The notes under the pieces are model-generated. The model ran no database searches. It was not told the origin of the DNA and worked only from the letters and a program-made list of their open reading frames with translations. 64,000 bases of DNA from Metallyticus violacea (taxonomy: Eukaryota; Arthropoda; Insecta; Mantodea; Metallyticidae). Shown one piece after another: positions 38,301 to 47,400 of the stretch. The first letter of the stretch is position 1. Every line of letters begins with the position of its first letter. The position numbers and the translations under genes were made by a program. The stretch spans positions 48,752,501 through 48,816,500 of the forward strand of contig CM060842.1 of NCBI GenBank assembly GCA_030762175.1, written 5' to 3'.

Positions 38301-41300
38301 GATCAATCACAACCTCATACATAGGCTATGTCCAAATGGGTAAGCAAACTCCCAACTTCAATCTTATCATCTGTTAAAGCCCAGAGAGATGCATATACGA
38401 ATAATGTTCCATAGTGAACGTCTACATGAAAACAATTCGTACGTAATCTATGTAGACAAATCAATTGTGGATAGTGAAATGTCAATGCAGTCTATAAAAC
38501 TTTGTTTTCCATCAGCATTTACTGTATAAAGATAACAAGAATGCCGAGTAGTAATTTAGAGGATGAATTTTGTTCTCTTGAAGAAGTGTGGTAAATAATA
38601 GGAGTCTTTTTATTGTTATAACATTCTATATACACATCACATTACAATTATATTTATGCATGGGTTGTACACCGTATATTGGAGGGCCGCAGTAATTTGA
38701 CTAGGTGAAGGTAGCATAATCATTAGTCTTTTAATTGAAGGCTTTATGAATGGTTGGACGAAAGAATATCTGCTTTATATGAATTTAATTAGAATGCTTA
38801 AGTATGATACGCAATTAGAAAGAGGAACAAATAATAATACAAATAAAAACAATATTAATATAATAAATAAAAAATTAAAAAAGGGAAGAACGGTATTTAC
38901 AGATATATGAATGGAAACAAATTACATATTATTTATAATTATACTAGTTATTGCGTTCTAGCCAGAAAATAAATTGCTTCTAGCTTCCAGCACTTTGTGT
39001 AGGAAAATGCTCATATTCAACCAATTAGTGTGGTTCGCAAACACGACCCACCATGTCAATCGACCTCCAATTGCCTTAAAAAGTTTTCAAGAAACAGTGT
39101 TTTTCTCAGATGTTCCCAGTGGGTACATTTTGCCACAATATGTACCCATTCCTCATCCTCTTCACAAAATAGGAATTTTCTCCTACCAGATTTACTCATT
39201 ATTTTTTTTAACCTTCCAGCTTCCCAGTCTAAACAGATCATTCCTGGCCTTACCTTTCTCCTTAAAACGAGCATATACACCTCTTTACCCCAGGTTAATT
39301 TTATTTCATTCGATTGGCTCAAGGAAACTTTCGTGTTACATCTGTCTCAATTTTCTGCCTGCTGATATCCTCTAGCCTTGTTGTAACCTTCTTCGATACA
39401 TTTTTTTATTATTTGCATTGACTCGTTGCCATATTGAACCCAGTCCAATTCCTCTGAGTCCTCTTTCTACCTCTGCAGCACAATACGTTGTGTTATATTT
39501 TGTATCTGGTGTCTATAACATTTAGCGCGAAGTGTGGACTGATCTTCTTGCCTGAGTCTATGCCAGTATTGCACCGTCCTTATTTTGCTATTAACCGTAT
39601 TTTCATAGCAACCGTCCTCCCTTATGACCCCACAGTTTGACGGTCTTCGGAGGGTCCGAGAACCCTTTTCCAAAAAAGTCAACTTGCATTTTATTTACAT
39701 GTTCAGCTCTTTCCCATCCCCATGTTTCGCTTTCATATAGCAGAATAGACTTAATCATAGCATTGTACATTTGTATTATGCACACCGCAATGTATGCATG
39801 AAAAAACTAAAAAAATTCTCCAGCTTCGAGAGTCAAATTATCACTTTTACTTACACTTATCACTGGTGCAATAATTTGCTAATTCCATATAACACAGTTT
39901 GTGACAAGTAGATTTCAACTATTTTCACTACAGGCTTAACTCAACCTAACCTTAACTTTAATAATAAAATAATAATAATAAACGTTTTTTTTATTATTAC
40001 TAAAGTTGAGTGTACTTAGATTTCTTTGTCTACATGAAAAATTCGTGTCATGATCGGGAATCGAATCACAGATATTCAGCCTTTCTGGCTGCGCTCTACC
40101 AACTGAGCTACTATATTATCCTCCAAACATAGAACCACAAACCTCTCATCTGATTCTATTCGTTCATGGAAGAAGAACAGTAGTTCAGTTGGTTTTTTTT
40201 TTTTTTTGATTGATTTATTTATGGACGCTCTTTAACATCTCAGGTCATCAGCTTCCCATTCAACTCAGGGCGTGAAATGGCCGACAAATTTTGCACAGAG
40301 GCCTATCTTTCAGGCTTGAGGTTCTTTATCGTGCCGTAAATGTACGACACGGGACCCACGGCTTTACTTCCCTTCCGAAGGAAGCCATACTTAGGATTTT
40401 TACGCCCCGAAAAAATCCATCGGTCCTGGCCGGGTTCGAACCCGCGATCTTGGGTTTAGGAGGCAAGTATGGTAATCACTACACCATCAGGACCGACAGC
40501 TCAGTTGGTATAGTGTCAGCCCGGAAGGCTGAAGGTCCGTGGCTCACAACCCGAAAAATTTAAGTCTGATTCATTCTTTGTTTATTTACCGAACAATTAG
40601 TAAAAATATTTCCTTTCTAAAGCAATACAAATTTATTGATGTTTAACTGAGCTAACGATCCAGAATAACATTAAAAAGATGTGACACACAATTTTTAAAA
40701 CGTTTTAATTAATGGTTTAAATTATCGTATGCTTTAAAACATATATCAAAACATGTGGGAAAATAAAATTATTCATATAGTCTGTGCCAAAATCTGAAAG
40801 TATAAAAATATATTGAAAATTATAATTTTGACTCCCTTAAGGACAGGTTCGTCCAATTCGAGCTTCTTAGTGATTGTCCTTTCACTAGCTAATGATTGTC
40901 ATGGTCATTGATGAGTTTGATGTAGAGTTAATCTACTATTTTATATGAATTTTCCCTTAACTTGGTTTTTTTTCTCTCTCTATTTCCGATAGTATACCTA
41001 CAAATTGCTTAATATTCTATAAATGCAAAAATGTAAAAAAGATGAAGTGCTATAAAGCAAAACATAAGTGGATATCGGTAAAAAGAATAGTAAAGTACAA
41101 AAGTTTTTGAATTTTGTAGCATACAATGTAACAAATATAAAATTAGGATTTCATTGAGATGGAAACACGCACGTTGCTCTCAAACCGCATTAAGCGGCGA
41201 TAATTTAGATATATTATTCCAAACACAATTTATATTTAATAAATGCAAATACTATTTGCACACACATGGATAGCTACCAGAAATTTGCAAATTCTTGCAA

Positions 41301-44300
41301 GTAATTACTTAGTTGAAGTTGACTTATCTAACAGAAATTTAATATTTTTTCAATATATAATTATTTACTTTTTGTCAATAGAATTGTTGGACTTTAAATA
41401 ACTGAAGCGTCCCTTTTTTGTAGAACCGGAAACGTGCGATGGTTACCAAGAGATCCCAAAACCGGAACCGGCTGAACCAGAATATACCAACATTGAGATA
41501 GGAAATTGCTTAACTGCACAACTTGGTTTCCAGCTAATGGTGAAATATCTAACCATAAACGGAACTGTAAGTATTAATTGCAAATTTCAAAAATTAACGA
41601 CATAACTTCAGGAATTAATTCCTCAAGGGTCACAAATTAAGGCAATTTAAAGTCAGTTCTTCAAATTGCTTTAAAGTAAATGTTATAAGTGTCCACTTAG
41701 TGCCTGATCCTTACAGAGACTTCATAAAAGAAACTGTACCAATGCTAGTAAAATCAAACTTACTGCATCCGCAATTTGTTAGATTTTCTTACAACACCAG
41801 CATTATCAATAATTAACGCTTGTCATTTTCTAGGAAGAGTATGCAAGAATAACTGTACCTCAAACAGCCAACAGCAATGAAAGCACTTGCCAGGAAATCT
41901 TACTAAAATGGCCGACAACTCAAATAACCACTACGACGGCCAAACCCAACAGAATGCTGGAGTACTACTGGTATGGAAGAGCCGGAGAACCAACTGCTGA
42001 ACATACTCTCTTTTTAACTATAAAGAATGACTCCAACATGTTCTCCATTGACTATATGAAAGCCACTCTTAACTTGAAAGATGAGCCTCTCTTCGAAAAT
42101 CCATTTGGTGAGTGTCTCACATCTACTTATTGAATTGAGTGCAAAGCTTGATGGCACATAGACAGCCAATGTCTGGAGAGGTGTAGGCGGGTAAACAAAA
42201 TGCATTCAAAGTAAAAAGAAATATCAACTTATCTTTCTGGCGTTAAGAAATTTTGCAAATGATGCAACCGAATAATTTTCCATTAGCCACTTACTAGCAT
42301 TATACATTTTGCTAAACTTCAATCCAATATTCTTAATTTTGTTACACATAGAACGCGCTGAAACTTGCAATGTTAATTAGTACGTTTATGTTTATTACCG
42401 TCCATTATTTTGCTCAAAAATTTGTTCTGATAATCGTCTTACTCAATAATTAGTTGGTTTAGTTGGTGTAGAGTTTCATTCCAGGGTTAAAAAAATTCAC
42501 GTTTCTCTGTTGAAAAGTACATTCGCAACAAATACGTTGACACTGCGTGGACACTATCTACAAGTTTTAACAGTGAACTGTAAAGGTTTTACAAAATCTA
42601 TACTTCCTTTATACGATGCAGAGGAGAGCTACAAATTATTTTTTTCCATTCTGACACTTTACATTTATGTTTACAAATTAAACATCATAAGCAGTAACGT
42701 GTTATTTATTTATTTTCCTATCAAATATCACGTGAAGTGGCCATTTATTGTCAGAATGAAAATCTGTTATCTTATTTGCATAAATTACACGTTCTCATAA
42801 ATAAATTATCATAACATAAAAATTGGTGTTTATCGCAGAATTGGAAACGAAAACTTATTAACAGCTACATTTTGTCGGTCTCTTCACGCAATTAATTATT
42901 TTCAGCTGTTTCAAGCATTTGATTCGAAACCGCTTACTTAAGTATACTCTCTAAAAAAGACGATTAATCGCTCAGAACGTTTCAACGAAAATTAAAAAAC
43001 TTTCAAATGGGAATCAAACTATATTAAACGTTATTTATTTATTATTGATAAAAACTTAAGTAAATTGACATAAATTTTCATTCCTTATTATGGATAAAAA
43101 AGACTAGGTAAATTGACATAAATGTTCATTCCAAGTTCGAATCGACCTAGAGAAAGTAAAAGTTTCATATAATTCTGATGCAGTTTTATTTTATAATAAA
43201 AGAAAAAAAACTTAAATTGTATTAAAATATTTTAGGTTGATGAAATAATATATTAATATATACTTTTAAAAAATGTATTTATTATTGTGAAAATGCCTTT
43301 AATAATTATCAAGCACATTCTCACCTTTATTCGTAAACGTAGAAGTAAAATATTTCAAATCAGAGGATAGAACAAATTTAGTAATTTTAATTAGATAATT
43401 GTCAAAAGAGAAGGTTACTGATAATTGCTAATATTACTATAGTCACTAATCTGATTGCTTTCGAATTTACTAACTGCCCAGTAGATGAAAGTGTATTAAA
43501 TATGGGCTTTGCTTCCTGTGTTGGACCGTATCAGGTAAATCCTAAATGACAATAAATTCTGAATAAGCATTTTTAGAGAAAAATGACATTATTTTACTTC
43601 ATTTATAAGGAATTACGAGCTTCTCATTTTTTTCTCCCAGAAACCTCCATGGTTATTGAAGCAAGCAACCCGGTAACGAACATCTCCATGGATTCTACCT
43701 ACGTCTGTACCAAAGGCAAGGAAATCAATGCAAATGATGGAACGGTGATCTATATGTACTCCAAAGACTTTTCCACCGCTACCAAAGCAGATTCAAGTAA
43801 GTAATAGCACAGATTTTACTTTGTTTTTAAGTGGAGGTGTCAATAATAATGGTTAAAAAATAAAAATTTACATTTTTTATTTATTTGTTCTGTTCCTTAA
43901 ACAATAAGTTTCCAAAATTTTATTTTAAATTACATCAAGAAGTGACCTAAAATGTGTTTAAATAACCATGGTATCACGCTCCCTTTTACCGAATATAATG
44001 AAGATTAGAAATGTTTGGTTACTTAAGCTTGAACTGTAAGCAAAATTATTAAAAGTGTGTACTGATTTACAAATGAAAAATCTGGAGGAATGTAAAAATG
44101 TTAGTGACTAGAATAGGCTTACAAAAAATGGAACAAAAATACCACTCATATACAGAAAATGAAGGGGAAAAAAAAACAGTATGGTTAAACTCTTCCACGC
44201 ATCTACTGATGAAAAACCTCAGCATGGTCTTTGTGTAGAAAGATGGTGTAAATACAAGAAGATGGTCATTACTCGTTCATCCTACAACCATAAACATAGC

Positions 44301-46762
44301 CTTCCAGAAGCTGTGATGAATGTCATAAAGCCCACTTTCAGACAGAGTTGTCTGAATCCCAATGAGAAAACCAACAGTTTGTATGGAAGTGATCCCCAAT
44401 ACCACCTTTGCTTCTCTAAATAAAGGTTAAAATTGCTGCTTTTGACGCTGCAGAAATATTTAGGGAATGCAGATGGATTGACTGTAATGGATAATTTGGA
44501 CTTCACTCCAAGAGTGCATATGAGTTAGCCATAAAAAAGAATCATTGCTGTTGATAAAGATGCTGAAAATGCGCCTCTATTTACCCAGAGAATGAGAAGA
44601 TATTCATATAGGAGTTTCTAAGTATCAGATACAGCAAACAACTTAACATCCCAAACTTTTGTGCTTATTTTTCTGAAAGTTTAATTTTTTCTTTATCTGA
44701 TTACTTTAGCTTTATCTCAGAACCTATCTTATGGAATTTCCTGAAATTTGCACACGTATTACTAACTATACCAATTTATTTCCATGTAAAAAAAAATGGA
44801 TAGATTGTATATTTCCAAAACACAACAATAAATGTACATTGGTGAAAAAATGTTGATGTTGGTAAATTATTTTAATAAATTACACTAGTCTACACAATAC
44901 TTGCTGAATGAAAACCGTTTACTATAATACAGTTTTAAATATTTGTTCCTTGATCAGATATAAAAGAAATATCCTGAGAAATTTAAACAAGATAATAAAC
45001 TGTTCACTTTGTGACAGTAGGGCTAAATCAGAGTATTGGACCAGAAAAAATTGGCAAAAAAGGAGCAATTTAGTTTCTGGAGAAAGAAAAATGTGAAGTA
45101 AGAACCATTGGTTTCTCCTTCCAATGTCTTTCCACTACTTAATATTAAGTTAGGCCTGATGAAGCAAATTGTTACTGCTCTGAATAAGGATAGTGATTGT
45201 TTCAACCATTTGGTTACAAAGTTCCCGCACAAAAGTGAAGCTAAGATAGCAGCAGGTATTTTAGATGGACCCCAGATTCGTGAGCTTATACAGAATGAAA
45301 TCTTTCGTCAGTCGATGTCCAAGTTACAGAAGTCAGCATGGTTGGCATACAAGAAAGTGACAGAAAAATTTCTTGGCAACTATAAATGTGAGAACTATAA
45401 ATAAATAATGGAGGAAATGTTACAACAGTTTTTGGAAATCTAGGGTGTAAAATGAGTGTTTAAGTGCAATTTATTAATAGGATATGACTACTTCCCTGCG
45501 AATCTTGGTGCAATGAAGTGAAGAACAAGGTGAGAGGTTTCATAAATACATTAGAACAATGGAAACCCGCTATCAAGGGCATTGGGATGTTCCAGTGATG
45601 GCTGATTACTGTTGGTGTTTGAAAAGGGGCACTAGTGAAGGATGTATCACACCTTCGAAAAAAATAAAGCTTTCTTTCCTTTAATAATGAAAAAAGTTTG
45701 TAAATTCATTATTATTTACACTTATTTATCTTTTTTCAATATATTCTTTAACATTTAAGTTAAACTGAAACATACAAAAAATTGTCTTAGCAATGTGTTT
45801 TAAAACTTAATAGTATTTCATAAAAATAATACCTGCATTATTACATTTGATGTGTTTTGTTTAAAAACCTAGCCCGGTTTATAGAATAAAACTGAAACTG
45901 AGAACATATTTGAACTGAGGGCATTCATATTACATATATCCAGGTGGAAAAATAAGAAAAAAAGGGGAAAAATTTGTAGACCAGTTATTGACTCATCCAA
46001 ATGCAACACAATAAATATTTATATATAATTGTTCTCCAAAAACTACTCTAGAGGAAGCTCCCCCTCTAACACAGCTTAATGGCTTAGACAGATCCCAAAA
46101 ACCATAGGTTCTGATCTTGGGGAATAGATGGTTTATTATTATTATTATTATTATTATTTATTTGTTTTATGATGAAGCATGTTCATACATAAGATGTAAA
46201 AATGGGGGGGGGGGGAAGAAAGAAAAAAAACTTATCAATCAGCCTCGAACACAATAGCAATAACCTTATGGGCGTACCGACTGCTCCAAAGAGATATGCT
46301 GCACAACTTCCATCTGTTATTGAGAGATATTATTTCAAATGGAAGCTTTATTAATCACAGATTGGTACTTTAGAAACTTAATATTGTAACTTTGAAAGAC
46401 CTTCTTTGCTATGGTTGCGTTGCGTTCTCCATGTCCAACCACCCGCTTACTGGAAGGAGAGCAGAAAGACTGCGCATGTGTAAGAGGATTAAGTCTCAGT
46501 ATCCACTTACTCGCGTGACCGAGGGTCAGTTTCTGAGATAATTTGTAGGAAAATGTTCTCTTAAGTGGGTACAGTTTACTAAGCACACCATTTTGTTATA
46601 GCACAATACTGCGAGGCGGACCTTGTGGACGAGGAAGATGGCTCCAACAAGACTTTGGCCATCGCGCTGGGCACCATTGCGGGAGTGGCTGTCGTGGCTG
46701 GTGTTGGAGGTTACATCATACACCGCAGGAAGAAATCCTCCGGAAAACAGGGCATGGCTTAA
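27940..46762 (+). CDS. Lamp1: LAMP-family lysosome-associated membrane glycoprotein with giant ESST repeat (8 coding exons)
   Basis: Joined exons: 27940-28000, 33620-33705, 35872-37057, 37468-37629, 41424-41566, 41834-42107, 43641-43796, 46602-46762 (2,229 nt, 742 aa plus TAA). All splice sites are GT..AG and all phases agree (introns 1-7: 1,0,1,1,0,1,1). Residues 1 to about 22 are a signal peptide (KKK, then a hydrophobic core, then TAS). Domain 1 cysteines are C36, C66, C466, C503; domain 2 cysteines are C527, C565, C660, C693. Spacings of 30, 37, 38 and 33 residues resemble the four LAMP disulfide loops. Residues 84-396 are ESST repeats; 503-527 is a short Pro/Glu hinge; about 707-729 is the transmembrane helix; 730-742 is a basic tail. 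There are seven N-glycosylation sequons (NIT, NLT, NGT, NES, NDS, NIS, NKT). LAMPs line the lysosomal limiting membrane as a glycocalyx. Oddities are the repeat inside domain 1 and the absence of a C-terminal Y-x-x-hydrophobic signal. Family is confident from architecture; exact orthology to insect Lamp1 is inferred. Confidence 0.88.
28230..29100 (-). pseudogene. Mariner-type transposase relic in LAMP intron 1
   Basis: Minus-strand pieces in order: SFANEKTIGEVGAAFA, KKLSVKWVPHLLAIDQKRE, WLRFGIATT, RINFLENGKTVTSKHCAVLL, LNDAIEKERPF, AKLLNLKYEILPSHSYSRIL (first Ala restored by homology), PNMKKESRGCR and GWDKEIRKFLG. VPHLLAIDQK and YEILP are mariner hallmarks. Catalytic residues are eroded. It lies antisense to the host gene. 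Confidence 0.8.
29110..30735. other. Intron 1 sequence with two tRNA-like patches
   Basis: tRNA-like A/B box patches occur at about 30108-30175 (gtggcctaacgaataaggcg .. gatttgggttctgcgg) and 30342-30412 (ccagtggcgtactggt .. agggattcgaatcc). Both are probably SINE heads. Otherwise nothing is recognised. Confidence 0.35.
30755..31770 (-). pseudogene. Tc1-like (IS630 superfamily) transposase relic in LAMP intron 1
   Basis: Minus-strand N-terminus: EIFHTLKKLKINRIFVYCTS, RFNETD, RSGIPCSVMTRKVLKAAAFR, IRRNPVRKQTVMAREMNIS. Catalytic half: MVSQSCISDKKGLNTTARIF, LEPVVKDLNTTLFKNGYWTL, QQDWLKKHIPDFIATQDWPS, STLTSP. The order matches Tc1-type elements (HTH, RRNPVRKQ, LEPVVKPLN, WTFQQD, EDWPSSSPDLNPLD). 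The second-Asp motif has lost SAPAHKA, and there is a gap between halves. Confidence 0.85.
31771..33619. other. Rest of intron 1, nothing firmly identified
   Basis: 32640-32890 is GC-richer and open in both directions but matches no family I know. A T-run/A-run pair lies at 33487-33511. Confidence 0.4.
33620..33705 (+). CDS. Lamp1: LAMP-like exon 2: start of luminal domain 1 with C36
   Basis: Preceded by the pyrimidine tract and acceptor ctttttag|C and followed by GGTGAT|GTAAGT. It encodes the mature N-terminus and the first domain-1 cysteine (KECFYGRMSITLIQGD). The same strand pattern recurs around C527 in domain 2 (GNCLTAQLGFQL). It ends in phase 0, as does the equivalent exon of domain 2. 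Confidence 0.87.
33706..34690. other. Intron 2, 5' part, no feature seen
   Basis: AT-rich intron sequence. Confidence 0.5.
34692..35271 (-). repeat. SINE family A copy (minus), split by a nested insertion
   Basis: The 3' tail piece (34692-34739, gtttaacccgtttttgctac) and the main body plus tRNA-like head (35034-35271) are halves of one minus-strand copy. The join is inside the conserved ggcggtggacactgatgat segment. A plus-strand copy lies between them. Confidence 0.85.
34740..35033 (+). repeat. SINE family A copy (plus), nested
   Basis: Complete from head (gtggccgaggtcgttaaggc, ggggttcgtatcccgcc) to tail (gagcgttaaacactatc) with a 20-base poly(A). It sits inside the minus-strand copy. Confidence 0.92.
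35295..35327. repeat. (CT)n microsatellite
   Basis: About 16 CT units in intron 2. Confidence 0.95.
35872..37057 (+). CDS. Lamp1: LAMP-like exon 3: C66, ESST repeat, end of domain 1 core
   Basis: Acceptor tctttacacag|GTT; donor TGGAAAA|GTAAGT (phase 1). The exon starts with VAIAVLPDADEPITVNC and LIINLPQDA, runs through about 78 units of ESST, then returns to non-repetitive LAMP-like sequence (SSITFKVEKASDDSIFVHSI). This exon corresponds in position to exon 6 of domain 2, which is only 274 nt, so the repeat accounts for nearly all the extra length. Confidence 0.88.
35974..36912 (+). repeat. Coding minisatellite: about 78 units of Glu-Ser-Ser-Thr
   Basis: A 12-nt coding unit alternates two spellings of ESST: one with AGC/AGT (GAG TCC AGT ACG) and one with TCA (GAA TCT TCA ACA). 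The DNA period is therefore mostly 24 bp. Rare variants are ETGT, KSST, DSST and ESSS. A block containing tctagtacagattcc recurs 132 bp apart (36616 and 36748), showing a recent 11-unit duplication. The reading frame is never broken. Confidence 0.95.
37468..37629 (+). CDS. Lamp1: LAMP-like exon 4: C466 half of domain 1
   Basis: Acceptor ttgttgcag|GTG; donor CTTGCAG|GTAAGC (phase 1). It encodes ENITLFKSSGRFLC and NKPITVSLGNNLTMVLGSVE. Two N-glycosylation sequons (NIT and NLT) flank C466. It matches domain-2 exon 7 in content and phase. Confidence 0.86.
37966..38045 (+). repeat. Local direct repeat, copy 1 (intron 4)
   Basis: Matches 38714-38788: both contain aatcattagt, tgaatggttgg and ttttatatgaat or ctttatatgaat in the same order. 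Confidence 0.75.
38714..38788 (+). repeat. Local direct repeat, copy 2 (intron 4)
   Basis: Second copy of the unit at 37966, about 748 bases downstream in the same orientation. Confidence 0.75.
38985..39795 (-). pseudogene. LINE ORF2 C-terminal relic in LAMP intron 4
   Basis: Minus-strand translation gives IIQMYNAMIKSILLYESETW, GWERAEHVNKMQVDFFGKG (the Y-NS--SILLYG-E-W motif of LINE reverse transcriptases). After frameshifts come WHRLRQEDQSTLRAKCYRHQ and KFLFCEEDEEWVHIVAKCTH, which recalls the C-terminal Cys/His region. The catalytic YxDD part is absent. Confidence 0.7.
40042..40122 (-). repeat. tRNA-like SINE head (family D), copy 1
   Basis: Minus strand: tagtagctcagttggtagag (A box) and tgtgattcgattcccga (B box). 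The structure is tRNA-like but the acceptor stem does not pair, so this is a SINE head and not a tRNA gene. Confidence 0.6.
40182..40555 (+). repeat. tRNA-like SINE head (family D), copy 2, split by a family B SINE
   Basis: Pieces at 40182-40193 (agttcagttggt) and 40510-40555 (atagtgtcagcccggaagg .. ggctcacaaccc) rejoin to the same tRNA-like head as at 40042, in inverted orientation to it. Confidence 0.65.
40194..40500 (-). repeat. SINE family B copy, full length with target duplication
   Basis: Minus-strand copy with complete head (tcctgatggtgtagtgatta, cgggttcgaacccggcc) and body, ending in a poly(T) on the plus strand. The perfect 9-base direct repeat tcagttggt flanks it at 40185-40193 and 40501-40509. 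Confidence 0.95.
40560..41423. other. Rest of intron 4, no feature seen
   Basis: AT-rich intron sequence up to the exon 5 acceptor. Confidence 0.5.
41424..41566 (+). CDS. Lamp1: LAMP-like exon 5: C503, Pro/Glu hinge, start of domain 2 with C527
   Basis: Acceptor ccttttttgtag|AAC; donor GGAACT|GTAAGT (phase 0). It encodes the last domain-1 cysteine (PETC), a short hinge (IPKPEPAEPE) and the first domain-2 cysteine (GNCLTAQLGFQLMVKYL), a motif highly typical of LAMP membrane-proximal domains. Confidence 0.88.
41834..42107 (+). CDS. Lamp1: LAMP-like exon 6: middle of domain 2 with C565
   Basis: Acceptor cattttctag|GAA; donor CCATTTG|GTGAGT (phase 1). It encodes ARITVPQTANSNESTCQE with C565 and the sequons NES and NDS, then HTLFLTIKNDSNMFSIDYMK, which resembles the LAMP strand pair before the third cysteine. 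It is the repeat-free counterpart of exon 3. Confidence 0.87.
42108..43640. other. Intron 6, no feature recognised
   Basis: AT-rich. The open frame at 42510-42800 has no recognisable domain. Confidence 0.5.
43641..43796 (+). CDS. Lamp1: LAMP-like exon 7: domain 2 with C660
   Basis: Acceptor tttctcccag|AAA; donor GATTCAA|GTAAGT (phase 1). It encodes TNISMDSTYVCTKGKEI with C660 and the sequon NIS. The Tyr-x-Cys beginning of the third-cysteine strand is a LAMP hallmark. Confidence 0.88.
44181..44600 (+). pseudogene. Transposon coding relic in intron 7, resembles Mutator-like transposase C-region
   Basis: Translation: WCKYKKMVITRSSYNHKHSL, PEAVMNVIKPTFRQ, SCLNPNEKTNSLYGSD, then after frameshifts KIAAFDAAEIF and DNLDFTPRVH. 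The order WCK.., IPEA....IKP.F, CL.G.TQN.NES, ..DA...F, ...LG..PG.H is shared by a family of Mutator-like transposase proteins seen in many animals. Assignment is from memory of the pattern. Confidence 0.5.
44905..45685 (+). pseudogene. Relic of a multicopy transposon-associated protein in intron 7
   Basis: Broken frames give WTRKNWQKRSNLVSGERK, LLNIKLGLMKQIVTALNKDS, HKSEAKIAAGILDGPQIREL, SAWLAYKKVTEKFLGNYKCE, DYFPANLGAM, TRYQGHWDVPVMADYCWCL and KRGT. I recognise the order (LPPLHIKLGLMK, AKI..GIF.GPQIREL, FLGN....Y, ..FP.NLGA.SDE.GERFH, RYQG.W...M.ADYCW.L.RD) as an uncharacterised, highly multicopy arthropod protein of probable transposon origin. Stops and frameshifts show it is dead. Confidence 0.65.
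46040..46165 (+). repeat. Possible tRNA-like SINE head plus (ATT)n
   Basis: An A-box-like taatggcttagacagatccc and a B-box-like ataggttctgatcttgg are followed by an ATT run at 46134-46160. Confidence 0.35.
46602..46762 (+). CDS. Lamp1: LAMP-like exon 8: C693, transmembrane helix, short tail, stop
   Basis: Acceptor ttttgttatag|CAC; TAA at 46760-46762. It encodes TQYCEADLVDEEDGSNKT, a Gly/Ala/Val-rich helix (LAIALGTIAGVAVVAGVGG) and YIIHRRKKSSGKQGMA. The exon is GC-richer than its surroundings. The tail lacks the GYxx-hydrophobic terminus of classical LAMPs. An alternative last exon, as known for vertebrate LAMP2, was not found by eye but is not excluded. Confidence 0.88.
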
Positions 46763-47400
46763 AGGACCGCAACATCAGCGGCAAGACAGAAAAATCTGAA
46801 CATTCAAAGAAAGGTGTAGTTTGCCAGTTATTGTGAGGAAAAAACTTTGAAAGCATTGTAAACAGTTAATGCTACTGTCGATAAACAAACAATTGGAGTG
46901 TTACAAAAAAAAAGCACTCTTCTTGTTTTTTAAATGTTCCTAGGCATTTTAAAATCAATTCATGTTTTAAGAAAACCAATTCACAAGATTGGGGGAGGGG
47001 GCAGAATATTTCTCTCCTTCAAAATAGCTCTCTAGGCAAACTCTCACGATCACCCTAAGAAATGAAAAACTATTAAAAAGAAATTAATTCCCTTCATTAT
47101 TTTAGATACGTTATGAGGATATATTTTAAATTTAACTAGGATTTTCATATTTGCTATGCTTCATAGCTCATGGAGGAGCTATGCCCGGAGGCTTCACACA
47201 AATTTCTAGTGCAGGATTTTATAGTTTTTCAATGGTCAAGAAAATAGTCTTGAATGTTTTGGGTGTTTTGTTAAAGAAAACAGAATCCCATTTTTTGTAG
47301 AAAAGTATTTATTTATGCCTATAAGAAGTGACATTTATACTTAACTAGAGCGTAGAGGATTTTCTTTTGAAGTATGGAATAAAGATATACCTAATTATGC
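46763..47400 (+). other. Probable 3' UTR of the LAMP-like gene
   Basis: Non-coding sequence after the TAA. The first clear AATAAA is at 47378-47383, giving a UTR of at least about 620 bases. Later AATAAA hexamers (for example 49140) would allow a longer transcript. The polyadenylation site cannot be fixed without RNA. Confidence 0.4.

Noticed and set aside
40042..40122. Functional tRNA genes at this and other tRNA-like heads
   Set aside because: Acceptor and anticodon stems do not pair properly, and several recur with SINE bodies attached.
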